From contig BBXU01003182.1 in assembly GCA_001598975.1 (NCBI GenBank), positions 1-30,838 of the forward strand: a stretch of DNA of 30,838 bases, given 5' to 3'. This DNA comes from Parachlorella kessleri. Taxonomy: Eukaryota; Chlorophyta; Trebouxiophyceae; Chlorellales; Chlorellaceae. Below, piece by piece: positions 20,501 to 30,433 of the stretch (the stretch's first letter is position 1; each line of letters opens with the position of its first letter). The translations under genes and the position numbers were made by a program. The notes beneath the pieces are model-generated. The model was not told the DNA's origin. It ran no database searches and was given only the letters and a program-made list of their open reading frames with translations.

Positions 20501-23500
20501 ATAGGAACGCTGCCTGCCTGGCCAACATGCCGTACATCGTGGCCCCTGCGTATGAAATGTGAAGCGGTCATGTACATATCCTCAATGAGTACGCTCCTGG
20601 CGTACCCATCAAGGTGAGTATTCCGCTGTCTTGCACCTGGACTTGTGGCTCACCATGCTGCTGGTAACGATTCAAGCCACAGCAAATGGGTGGCTCTGGT
20701 GTTGCGCTAGATGCTGAGGCCCGTGTATGGAAGTGGGACAGAGGTGATGACAGTTGCCTATGCCTCCTTTGCAGGACCTGCGGGGCCAATGGAGCGGCAC
20801 AGTGCAGGCATACGGCGGCGGCACCGGCCCCGCTAGCCTGGAGTTTGATGTGCGGGGGGCTGGCTGGCAGTGGGGCCCCCACTACGGGCTGGATACCCTG
20901 GCAGCCAGCGGGAGCTACCACTCGGAGGAGGGGCTGCAGCTACAGGAGGTGAACATCGCAAGAGCATGCTAGTTCCCAGCAGCTGTCGTACCTGCCTAGT
21001 GTTGGAGCCACTATCTCTTCATCTGGTAGGGAGGGCTGGAGGCAAGTTCAGTTGTAGGAGATTTGTCGTTGGTTTTGCATGGCACATAAGCACACAAACT
21101 GTCACCTCCTCATCTGTCATTGGAGTTTTTTGCGCAGTTTGTGCTGAAAAGCGGCGATGCCAAGCTCACCTGCCGAGGGTCGCTGCTGGGAGAGAAGCAG
21201 GATGCAACATTGCTGCTGAATGACTTCCCTATGGCAACCCTGCGCCCGCTCTTCAGGTGCAGCGGAGCAGGCAAATGCTTTGTCAATTCGTGGTTGAGCC
21301 TGATACGTTATATACAGTATACAGTCGTATTAAGGCATACAGGTATACAGTCGTCAATAGAGAGGTGTTGGCCAGGTAGTCACCCATGTCAGCTGCCCGG
21401 CCTGCTGAAAGTGTAGCAATTGTTTGTCCGCCTACTAAGTGTTCGGAGGTCTTGGAAGGGAGGCGGCATTGTGGTCTAGAACTGGGAAGAAGAAAGGAAG
21501 GTGCCTAAGATGCTTCCTGATTAACTGCAGGGCCATGCCAGCCCTGGAGCATGCCGCCCCAGCTGTCACCTCCCAGCCACCCAAGCTTGGTTCGTCGCCA
21601 CGGTCGTTGGGTGTGATGACCAATATGTTAGGTGAGCACGGAGTTTGCATATGCATCGGCAGCACCCCACCCAATTGCTCCAGGCTGTGTAGGTGCATGC
21701 AAGGCAAGCAAATGAAAGTTAAAAGTTAACCACTGCAAGGCTATCTGGTCCAGGTGTGGTAGGCTCGCTCCCATAACCCGTGTGCAGGGCGTGCGAGCAA
21801 TGGGTTGGGCCTGTCGCCTGGGGCTACCACCAGCGACAGCCCCATCAATGGCCTGCTGTACCTGTCTGGGAAGCTGGGAGGCAGCAAGGACGCGCCCACA
21901 GGGGAGGTGGCGATACGCCTCTATGATGCTGCCATAGGTGAGTCAGCCCGGCCACATGTGGCCTCACCGCCGGAAAGCACATGCTGGGGTGGCAAGCTGC
22001 TGTGAGGCCCTCCCAGTCATTAGCAGCCCACAATGTGCGAGGCATGCTGGTTCCAGAACTTTCCACATCTTTGAGTGAGCCACCGCGCATGCTGCAATCA
22101 AACTTCACGGGGGAGGCATACCTGGGTTCTGTAGCGCAAGCTCACTACCTGACGCCATGTTGCAAGCATGCTGCAGGGTCCACACGCCTGGCTCAGGCCC
22201 AGGGCAGTGCTCGGCTCAATGACCAACTCCAGCTGGCCTTCAGTGTGGACTTGTCCCCTGCCGATGGCCACCGCTCGTCCGGCCACCTGCGAGCCGAGGG
22301 GCGGGTGCCCCTGGCCCCACTGCAGCACCATGTCCAAGCGCCAGCCGCTGATGCGAGCAGCGGCAGCAGCACTGGCACCACTGATGGGGCTGCCGTGGCA
22401 GCCCCTGCAGCACCTGCAACAGGGGTTGCGGGGAATAATGCGCATGGAACCCCTGCGGCAGCAAGGGCCAGTGGAAGCAGTGTGCTGGCAAGGAGGGATC
22501 AGCCGCTGGATGTGCGGGTGGATGTGAGAGACGGAGGCATGGCCATCCTTACGTCAGTGACACCCGACCTGCAATGGCAGCATGGGAATGCGGATGTGGC
22601 TTTCAGGTGCGGGGTGTGTGCTCCACGCATGCTCTCAAACCTTGAGCTGGTGCCAGGAATTGTTAGAGGACTGTGACATATGCCTGTGGGAGGCGTGGCA
22701 GTTAGTGGCGTGGCTGCAACTCAAACCTGGGGCACTCCCTCAATCGCGCAAATACTGTTCTGCATTTCAGTCATGGCACGTCATTGAACCCAACGACGGC
22801 GCCCCCGCACTGCCTGCAGGATGACCGGCCCACTAGATGCTCCACATGTGACCGGCCGAGCCAGCTTCAGCAAGGCCACACTGGACTGCCCCCTGCTCAG
22901 ATACCCGGTGACGGGGCTGGGTGGGGAAGTGCGGCTGGCGGGGGGAGCGCTGACTGTTGACAGCCTGGAGGCCCGGGTGGGCCGGCGCGGCCACATTAGG
23001 TGGGTGGCCGGCTGGTCTTGTGCGGTGCATGCCGGCTGTGACAATGTGATGAGCATAGAGCGTATCAGAACATTGTATGGCTACTAGGGCTGTGAGTGGC
23101 ACTTGGCACAGCCGGCAAATGCCCAACAGACAGAGCCGACAAGGCTGGAAGCGGGTCCCCTTGCTCGCTTTGTGAGACTTCGCTCCTGCCCGGCTGCTGC
23201 CAGGACCGATACAATGCCCGGGCAGGTCCCCTGCAGGTTGACAACCCAGTTGAGCTCACAGTGAGGCTTGGACATTGTGTTTTAGCTTCGTCATGATAGC
23301 ATGTTGGAGCTCATATCATTTGAATTACACCGCAGCAAGGCTTGCTCGCTGTCTTCCTGCAACAGGGTTCGTGGTGGCCTACCCCTGAGCCCCGAGCAGC
23401 AAGCGCAGCAGGCGCAGCAGCTCCTCCTGCATGGCACCTCACAGCAGCCGTCACCACCTGCTCCCAGTAAGCTGACAGCAGAGGTGCAGGGCCTGGAGCT

Positions 23501-26500
23501 GCGGCTGCGAAACATCTACACAGGTGAGTGATTGGAGTGGTGAGGTTTGTTCTGTGGCTTGGAGAGCTGCAAGCTTAGCCTGCTGCCCGTGTAATTGCAA
23601 AATGGGCCATGGTGCAAGAGGCATGCTTTAATCTGACGAGCTTCCCCTGCTACCTAACTTTCATCCATCACCACGCTGGATGGTTGATGGGGATTGCTGC
23701 TCTCCCACCTGCATTATGGATGACAGTGCTCGCCGTCCATGCTGTCGTTCGGTATACCAGTGCAAGTCAGACCTGCGTTTGATGGCCATGTGTGCAGGCC
23801 AACTGGACGCTTCACTTGCCCTCAGCAATAGCCTGGCGCAGCCCACCGTGGCTGGCAATATGAAGTTCAGCCAGGGCACGCTGTTCCTGCTTCAGCCGGC
23901 GGGAGCCTCAGGTGAAGGCGCCACGGCCGTGACAGCCGCTACGGGTGTCCCGAGGCGTCCCAGTGGCTCCAAGGCAGCTCCTGCGTCGGGAGTTACAGCA
24001 GGCCCAGCAGGCATGTCGCCGCAGGGGCAACGCTGGGGTGATGGGCCGGTGGCACGTGCCTTTGAGGCATTCACGCGGCGGGAGCCGGACATTGCGGAGC
24101 AGATCAACGCCATGATGCAGCAAGAGGTGGGTGCGAGTTAAGGGCATTGCCATGGAGTACCAGGCTGGCACCTTTGAGGGAGCCCATACAACAAGCGGTT
24201 GAAAAAAATGGTTGGTGGCCGTGAGTGTGCTAGGAGAGAGAAGTCAATGCTCTTCCTCCTTAGCTTGGAAGCTCCTTCATATGACGTTGCAGGGCTCTCT
24301 CTCTGGATGAAGCGGTATCTCTGCATGGAGCTGTATCTGTGCTTACTTTCTTAGTTTCTACATACTGGTGCCCTAGCTGGCGCTGGGAGCAGTGGCAGCT
24401 TGGTAATCCTTGCTGTGCCTCCGACTTCACAATTCCCCGCTTGCTGTGCCGTGTAAAGGCGCTGCTTTTGAGACTACTGCATCCTAGCCCTCCATACTCT
24501 CTGACAGGCCCATGCTGTGCCGTGCTGTGCTGTGGCAGGTGGAGGAGCTGGAGCACATTGCGGAGGAGGCGCAGCACCACCAGGTGGCATTGGACAAGTT
24601 GGCCATACAGGTACCAAGAATATGGCTTGAGTTGGCGCAGGCTGGAAGGAGGCTCGACCCCAGTGTTTGAGTTCGGGTTGTCGTGTGCCCATGGGAAATT
24701 TGATTCAGTATGTTATTTGCAGGTGCAGTGGGCTCAGGGGCCTTACTGCCCTTTGGGACAACTCCGGGCGGCCTGCTGTTGCGACTGCGTGCTTGCACTC
24801 GTTCTATGCTGTGCCCAGCTGTCGGTGTAAGGGAATAGTCACAAGCCCAACCACACTGCTGCTGGAGGCACATGCATCCTCCACCTTTGAAGGGCTTCGC
24901 AAGCTGGCTGGTTCAGTGTGAGACCGGGAGCCTGACTAACCCTCTGCTGTTGTCGGACTTGTGCAGCTGGGCCCTGACCTGCGGGCCACGGTGCCGCTGG
25001 TCATGAACTTTGCGGTGACAGGCGCGCTGGAGGTGTCGGGGCCGGCTCACCCTGACCAGGTCTGTGGGTGCCTGGTAGGCTGGGTTGGCAGTGTCTGGGT
25101 GTACTGGAAATGTGCTCTAACGAGGCCAGGCAAGGTTGTTGGGGTCGGCTGAGCAAGACTCGGGGTTGGGTTCCTTGCTGATGACAAGAAGGATCTCCTG
25201 CCCTGTGTACCGCCGCATGTGTCCCTCCTACGTGCCCCTAAAGCCAAACCCAACACTCTGCCATTAGCAATACCTGTTAAATCTGTCTGCGGAGGCCACA
25301 TTGTCTCACAGCCGCTTTGATGGTCTCTGGCAGCCCCTGCCACAGTTGGCTGCAGCTTTGCAGCCCACCCGGCGCTCTCCCTTGCTGGCTTCAGGTTCAA
25401 GTGAGCGGGCGGCTGCGGCTGCCCTCGGGCGATGTCAACCTGGTGGCGACGCAGCTGACCCTGGACCGGGAACACGCCAACCAGGTCGTGTTCCAGGCCC
25501 CAGCCGGCAGCGAAGCCGGGTCGCAGGGGTCTGCCGCAGCTGCCAGGGGGGTGGACCCGCTTGTGGACATTGTGCTGACAGGGGGCGACCTGCGCTTGAC
25601 CATCCAGGTGTGTGCCGGGCTGTGGGACGGAAGCGACGAAGAGGGCTGCACGTGAGGTCCGTCCTGGGGTTGGTCGCTGCTACAGGTGTGGGGGTGTTAG
25701 AGGGGTGCTGGGCGGGACTGGAGGGGAGGGGGATGGATTTCCTCAGCCAGAGCTTAGAAGCTGACGCAGTACCTTTCCACCCCAGGCAGCACTCGTGCTG
25801 TTTACATTGGAGGCTCACCACAATTGATGCTTACATCTCAAATCCAACAGATCTATGTGGACCAGGACGGATTGTTCAGCATGGCACGGACTTACCCACT
25901 GACTTGTGTGGGTGCAGGGCCGTGCCAGCGAGTGGCAGGACCACGTGGTGCTGCAGTACCTGGGTGGCCGCCAGGGCGCCGGCGCTGGCGCTGCCACAGG
26001 TGGGAGCGCAGGCGCCGATGGCCAGCTGGACACCACCGAGGCTGCCAGGATCCTGGAAGACAAGCTCAAGGCGGCGCTACTGGCAGACAATGGGCAGCTG
26101 GCGCTGGCACGGCTGGCAGGTGGGCGGGGGCCCGTAGCTGCACTTTCTGTGCACCGCATGTGGCTAGCAGGCAGGCAGGGAGGGGAAACCCTTGAGTACC
26201 GTGCTCTCGCCCGCCCGTTTAGCTCGTCGCACCGTTGCCTTATGCTCGTATTGGCCTGGTCTTCGTGCCTCGCCCATCCACTGTTCTACCACTCCTCCCC
26301 TGGTGTGTTCGCCCTGCAGGCACCACAGTGTCCTCACTGATGCCCAAGATTGAGACCCAGGGCCAGCTGGGCACGACACGCTTCCGGCTGGTGTCCTCCC
26401 CCACTCTGCCAGGTGAGCATGTCGGGCCCCCCCTGGGCCCCCCCCCCCAGTGCTGTGCCCTACCACCTTTCTGAGCTCCATTTGCTCACCCACAGCTGGT

Positions 26501-27918
26501 CATGCCTCTGGCATTGAGTCGCACCAGGTCCCCCATGAGCGTCCTAGAGGGTCACGTGCATGCGGACAAGCAGCCGGTGAGCCCCAGCAGCTGATGGTGC
26601 CTCGCCCGCTGTGCTCCAACCCCTGCAGGGTTGCTGTCTCTGGACCCGTCCCTTGCCGACCCCTCCCAGCTGCTCAACTCACTCATGATGGGCACACAGG
26701 GCGAGATACAGTTTGGGCCCCGCCTACAGGTGGGCGGGCTGGTGGTGTGTATGGGGCTGTTGCCCTTGGCAGTCTCCTCAGCCTGCTGTGCTGCACTCTC
26801 TACATCTGCTTGCGGGCTCAAGGGGGAGCGGCAGCTGTGCGAGCAGGGATGACATGGATTGTGAAGGGCTCCCCTGGACAGTTACTGGGTGCTCCTCAAA
26901 ACTGATGCGAGATGTAATCATTACTTATAATAGCCTGTTGTGCTGGCATGCAACCCCTGCCCTAGTCTAGTCTAGTCTTACAGCTTTCCACCACCCTTGC
27001 GGGTCAGTCACAATCTTGTCACACCTAGAAATGAAGTCTCAACCAGGCTGCTACTAGGCAGGCAGTCACTACCGTTTGCTGCAGGCTGAACCAATGGATC
27101 CCCACCACAATGGAACGACCTTGGGTCTTGAAATCACAGCTAGGATTGACACACTGACAGTGACCGGTTTGATGGCATGCACCACTCGAGCGCTGCTAGC
27201 TGGCCGCCACCCCTTCATCACATGGCCCGCTAGCCCTCGCTTTCATGGATATGGAGACTTGAATCCTCAACTTGGGCGCCTACTCCAAGCCGCCCAGCTA
27301 GTATATCGGCTGGGGTTCGATCTGGGGCTGGGGTGCATGGGTGTCAGACGGGAAACTCCCAAAACCCGTCCAACCAGTGCACATGGGGAGTGGGATTAGG
27401 GAGCCCCAGTGCACACAGGAGGAGTAAACTCAACTCGCTCCCAGCACCACACAGTCCATAACCAACCCCTGCCCTAAGGCTTCTCTATCTGGCCTGGCCC
27501 TGCCGTCGCTCTCTGTCCCCCGTCTTTGACTTGCCTATGTCTTTCTGGCAGGCTGTTATGGTACGGAAAATGGGCGAGAGTGATGTCAACACTCAGTGGA
27601 CACTCAACTACAACCTGTCATCAAGGCTCCGTATGCAGGTAAGCAAGGAGCCTGGGCTCGCAGCTTGCTGACATGCAGGTTCAGCTTTGCTGTCGTGGGT
27701 AGGTGATGCTACTGCACCTTCAGTCTAACTTGGGCCGTGAACCGGAGCTGCAGCCAGGTTTGGTTCATGTTGGATGCACTCTGGAAGCCTAGTGGCAAGT
27801 ATTTGTTCTCAAAGCCTGATATCAATAATTTGTGCTTGAACTGCAGTTTAGCGTCACTTCTGCGCCGCCCTACCCCAAGACGCTGATGTTCCAGTACAGC
27901 AGTGAAGGCAACACCTAA
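7412..27918 (+). CDS. TIC236: TIC236/TamB-family protein of the chloroplast inner envelope (39 exons, 3167 aa)
   Basis: Thirty-nine exons total 9504 bases and join in phase throughout (exon coordinates are in the five segment entries). Family knowledge: TIC236 is anchored in the chloroplast inner envelope, crosses the intermembrane space as a long beta structure like bacterial TamB, and its C-terminal DUF490 domain meets the POTRA domains of TOC75, linking TOC and TIC during protein import. Sequence evidence: a basic, acid-free start (MRVFLSARNHGPL) suited to a transit peptide; one membrane segment at about 131-151; and, from about residue 1290 to the end, collinear similarity to plant TIC236. 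Examples are LRLDELELASLRG, SGDVNLVATQLTLDREH and NTQWTLNYNLSSRLR. The protein is about 1000 residues longer than Arabidopsis TIC236 (about 2166), mostly because of exons 4-6. The ATG is set by an in-frame TAG 21 bases upstream. Of the 38 introns, 22 are phase 0. Two use GC donors. No frameshift or internal stop was found. Confidence 0.95.
8366..8409. repeat. 22-bp imperfect tandem duplication in TIC236 intron 2
   Basis: Two adjacent units, 8366-8387 and 8388-8409, share GTGCTCGG-CAAG-TCAGCC with few mismatches. They end about 30 bases before the acceptor of exon 3. Confidence 0.75.
8980..12514 (+). other. TIC236: TIC236 exons 4-6: roughly 1000-residue low-complexity insertion
   Basis: Exons: 8980-9282, 9517-11794, 12050-12514 (residues about 243-1257). 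Exon 4 opens with a conserved stretch (EGDNFSWFGYPEDT), then turns into Ser/Gly tracts. Exon 5 alone encodes 759 residues, while most exons of this gene encode 25-75. Its composition is Ser, Ala, Gly, Gln and Pro with scattered charged residues, with no domain I recognise. Exon 6 ends with a more ordered PGYAHPGYFTPTDGPKYTP. The junctions at 11794/12050 and 12514/12776 are both phase 1. By topology this segment lies in the intermembrane space between the anchor and the beta body. It may be a disordered spacer; that is inference. Confidence 0.85.
14528..14564. repeat. (CTGG)n microsatellite in TIC236 intron 10
   Basis: About nine uninterrupted CTGG units begin about 28 bases after the GC donor of intron 10. 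Confidence 0.95.
18759..18780. repeat. (CTG)7 microsatellite next to the acceptor of TIC236 exon 19
   Basis: Seven CTG units end eight bases before the AAGTGCAG acceptor that precedes exon 19, so the repeat makes up the pyrimidine-containing tract of the splice site. Confidence 0.9.
19541..24126 (+). other. TIC236: TIC236 exons 21-31: central to C-terminal beta body
   Basis: Exons: 19541-19670, 19871-20014, 20264-20485, 20775-20948, 21138-21256, 21531-21631, 21788-21937, 22177-22606, 22820-22999, 23366-23523, 23798-24126 (residues about 2146-2857). Conserved blocks in order: YEVQGEYAVPP, EIIPAARLLQTAT, DLRGQWSGTVQAYGGG, ASGSYHSEEGLQLQE, SPINGLLYLSGKLGG, VDVRDGGMAILTSVTPD, LDAPHVTGRASFSKATLDC, SLEARVGRRGHIR, QPTVAGNMKFSQGTLFL. 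Exon 28 carries an inserted Ala/Ser/Thr-rich loop, and exon 31 ends with a Gly/Ala/Pro-rich stretch followed by a helix-like segment. All eleven exons join in phase. Confidence 0.9.
24539..27918 (+). other. TIC236: TIC236 exons 32-39: C-terminal DUF490/TamB domain
   Basis: Exons: 24539-24610, 24967-25059, 25395-25607, 25918-26119, 26320-26412, 26629-26729, 27552-27638, 27847-27918 (residues about 2858-3167). Conserved blocks are LGPDLRATVPLVMNFAVTGA, SGDVNLVATQLTLDREH, the RASEWQDHVVLQYL motif, a D..EAARILEDKLK helix, LLSLDPSLADP and NTQWTLNYNLSSRLR. The protein ends in a beta strand (KTLMFQYSSEG) just before TAA 27916-27918, like other TamB-family ends. In plants this is the part that contacts TOC75. 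Intron 37 (26730-27551) is the longest in the gene. Exon 33 uses an unusual GTCTGT donor. Confidence 0.93.
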
Positions 27919-29224
27919 TCTCTGTTCCAGGGTAGGTAGGCGTCTGACCAGCTTGACTTGACCTGTGCTCTCAAGAAGTGCAGATAGCATGGCATCACAC
28001 TAGCCTGCCTCAGCTCGCAATATTTTGTTTGTGTTTCAAGCTCCTTTGTCGTCCCTTTCAGCACTGGTCTTCATTTAATGGTTTGGCATGCAATGTCAAA
28101 TGAGCGTAGGTAGGGGCGTACCGGACTGACTTTTAGTAAGGGTGGCTAGTCGTACGACCAGAGGTGAAGGTGGACTGTTGTGACAAGGGGCGATGAAGTT
28201 ATGCTTTGACCAGATCATCTACATATGAAGTACATCCGTGCTTTGTAGCCTTTGGGGCCTTCAAGCGAGCCAAGAGTCATTGGTGGGACAGAAGGTCAAT
28301 GTGATGTGGTAGAAAAAATGGTGTGGGTTTGTTAAAACGGGAAAGGGCATACAGCCGGGTCTTTTTAGGGTTCCGGAACCAGCACCTGCTGCAGCTAAGA
28401 TGGACGAAAGTGGAGAGTGATCTTGTCTTATATATGTTAGAAGTTGGACTGTGGTTTGTGATTATGATCAATTTTGAACCCAGGCTTGAAGTGGCGCTCT
28501 GCCGTCAAGACTTAGCAGTAGTGTACAGACCAGCCGCAGGTGATGTAGTCAATACATGTGATTTTACAAGAGACAGAACTGCTGGGCAGGGCAGTGGGAC
28601 GTTGACGGAACGATGCAAATTTAAGGTGGAAATGCACATGACAGGAAGGCCCCTGACGGGTCAGACAACAGTGTGGCGGGTGCCAGCTGCGTCAATAAGC
28701 AGGTAAAACGGGAAGGGGGGGAACCAGCTGCAAGCACAACTGGTAATGCACATCTAGGTGTCAAAAATCCTGGTTAGAACCTGAATATTAGAATTTATCA
28801 TCTAAACATCAATAGTAACTTTGCAACGAGCAACAATGACCGATAGGAAGGGATGCACACCGAATGGAATGTATTTGGATGTCGTTTTCAAAAAGTTTGT
28901 GCCATATACGTTCGCCATGCCAGACGCCGCCGTTTCTGATCTGAACCCGCACGTGTTGCACTTCTTATACAAGGTTTGGTCTATAACGTATTGAATGATC
29001 TGCAGCACGCACCCAGGTGTATCATGTCAAGTGCAACCCATTATGTGACCAGCTCTCAGCATGGTGTACACAGTCACAGTCCCTGTCGCTAGTCACTGGA
29101 GCTCTCCATCTGCGCGGTTCGAGCTGGCTGTGCTTAAGCTCACGACGGGTTGCCGGGGGCAAGCAAAGCTTGCAAAGTTGGGCCCCCAGGAATTGTTCGA
29201 GACCGGACGCCGGCCCCCCAGCCT
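27919..29224. other. 3' regions of the convergent TIC236 and secreted-protein genes
   Basis: No further coding exon or RNA gene is recognised. The base composition is visibly more AT-rich than in the genes. I find no plus-strand TGTAA after the TIC236 stop; a variant TGTAG occurs at 28244-28248. A minus-strand TGTAA (TTACA at 28564-28568) could end the gene on the right. Open frames at 28323-28706 (plus) and 28802-29008 (minus) lack convincing starts or splice partners. Confidence 0.4.
28564..28568 (-). terminator. Candidate poly(A) signal TGTAA for the secreted-protein gene
   Basis: TTACA on the plus strand is the first minus-strand TGTAA I find downstream of the stop at 29225, implying a 3' untranslated region of about 660 bases. 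Confidence 0.3.
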
Positions 29225-30433
29225 TCATCCATTAAAGATAAACCCTGTGCAAGTCCGTCCTTGGTATAGTGCCACGTTCGCCCAGCATGGCTGAGTTTCC
29301 TGTACCATGCAAAGCATTGCCACCTACCTGGCAGTCTATGATAATGAAATTGGGACCACTCACGTCGAAGTCCGGATTCCAACCAGTCACTACCTGACTC
29401 TGCAAACAAGAAAGAAGCTTTGTTTCTTAGCTGACTGATTTCCAGCATCTGTGCAAGGCAGGCATGCTCAAAACCTCAGGTGACGATCTTGTTACCTGGC
29501 GGTATAAGGTGTTGCCGGTCATGGCCAGCTTGGTCAAGGCAAGGGCGTTGTCTGCGTCGGTGGGGAGGGCTTTGCGTACAACAACAGCACCATTGAAGAC
29601 CACGTGAGTGATTACCTGCAAAGCACACCCTGGTCCCAGGCTCTTATGATGCGTGATCAGTCTGCCTTCCATATGACCTGCTAGTCAACTGCATGCTGCA
29701 GAGTAGTCACGCAACCCCTCCAATGACCATGCCATCTCAGCAAGCACCAAGCATAGCAGTGGCTAACACTTGTGGACTTCTGCTCACCGCGCCACCCTGC
29801 CACTGCTGGTTGCCGTAGGGGTACAGGAGGGTAGCCAAGGCCTGCACACGTGCATGGCATCGCAGTCATGGCTGATGGAGACTTACCCAGACGGCAGTGT
29901 TGCAGTTGTTGGTTGCAGGTAGCGGCTGGCGGCACTCCTACCTCATGCAAGTCCTACCCAAGGGCGCTATTCTCCTTATCATGTCTAAGCAAGGTAGAAA
30001 TGCGGACATACCTGTGCCTTCTTGGCCGCCGCAGTGTCCGTGTTTTTGAGAGTCACGGTGATGGTCTCCTTGTCATCCTTACTGGTGACGTCCACTTGTA
30101 GCGAGCTGTCAAACTTCAAGTAAGCTTGAATCTGGTTGGAGCGGATTTGCCTGCAAACGCAGCCATAACTGGAGCTCAAAGTCCAGCGCTGCTAATGTGC
30201 AGTGGCTTGATAGCTTCTCAAACAGGACAGTCTGCGTATATTCACATCAAGTGAGACTTCGCAAGCAGGCTGGACAGCGTGTCAGGTAGCCAGCTGGCAC
30301 TGGAAGCTGCAGCTTCCAGTGCAGGGAGAGCAAGGTTCCTTCCTGGGTCACCCTACCACTCAGGCAGTAAACTGAAGGCGCCAGGCAGGCAGGCCAGAGC
30401 CAGGGCCACCATCATTGTAGAGCACCACATCAT
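29225..30433 (-). CDS. Secreted protein of unknown function (6 exons, 166 aa)
   Basis: Minus-strand exons with all junctions in phase: 30433-30357, 30150-30012, 29841-29788, 29615-29496, 29399-29364, 29299-29225. The protein opens with a signal peptide (MMWCSTMMVALALACLPGAFS). Next comes a hydrophilic, probably beta-rich part (IQAYLKFDSSLQVDVTSK, ETITVTLKNTDTAAAKK), then HVVFNGAVVVRKALPTDADN, and a C-terminal stretch with two cysteines (PCWANVALYQGRTCTGF) before TGA. I recognise no family. A place in the cell wall or extracellular matrix is possible but unproven. The start is uncertain: the frame stays open upstream to the right edge, with in-frame ATGs at 30499 and 30487. I prefer 30433 because it gives the cleanest signal peptide. 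Exon 5 could start six bases later, at the second AG. Confidence 0.62.
30297..30322. repeat. Perfect 26-bp palindrome in intron 1 of the secreted-protein gene
   Basis: The half-site GCACTGGAAGCTG (30297-30309) is followed directly by its exact reverse complement (30310-30322), with no spacer. The next base on each side no longer pairs. Confidence 0.95.

Noticed and set aside
27161..27440. tRNA-like GGTTCGATC box inside TIC236 intron 37
   Set aside because: No matching A box, acceptor stem or cloverleaf could be built around it.
28323..28706. 127-codon frame on the plus strand downstream of TIC236
   Set aside because: It has no ATG start, no splice sites in phase and no recognised motif. It sits in an AT-richer gene-free stretch. 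A decayed mobile element is possible but unsupported.
28802..29008. 68-codon minus-strand frame with a CxxC-like pair
   Set aside because: It lies downstream of the stop of the secreted-protein gene, has no in-phase acceptor joining it to that gene, and the cysteine pair alone is not evidence of a domain.
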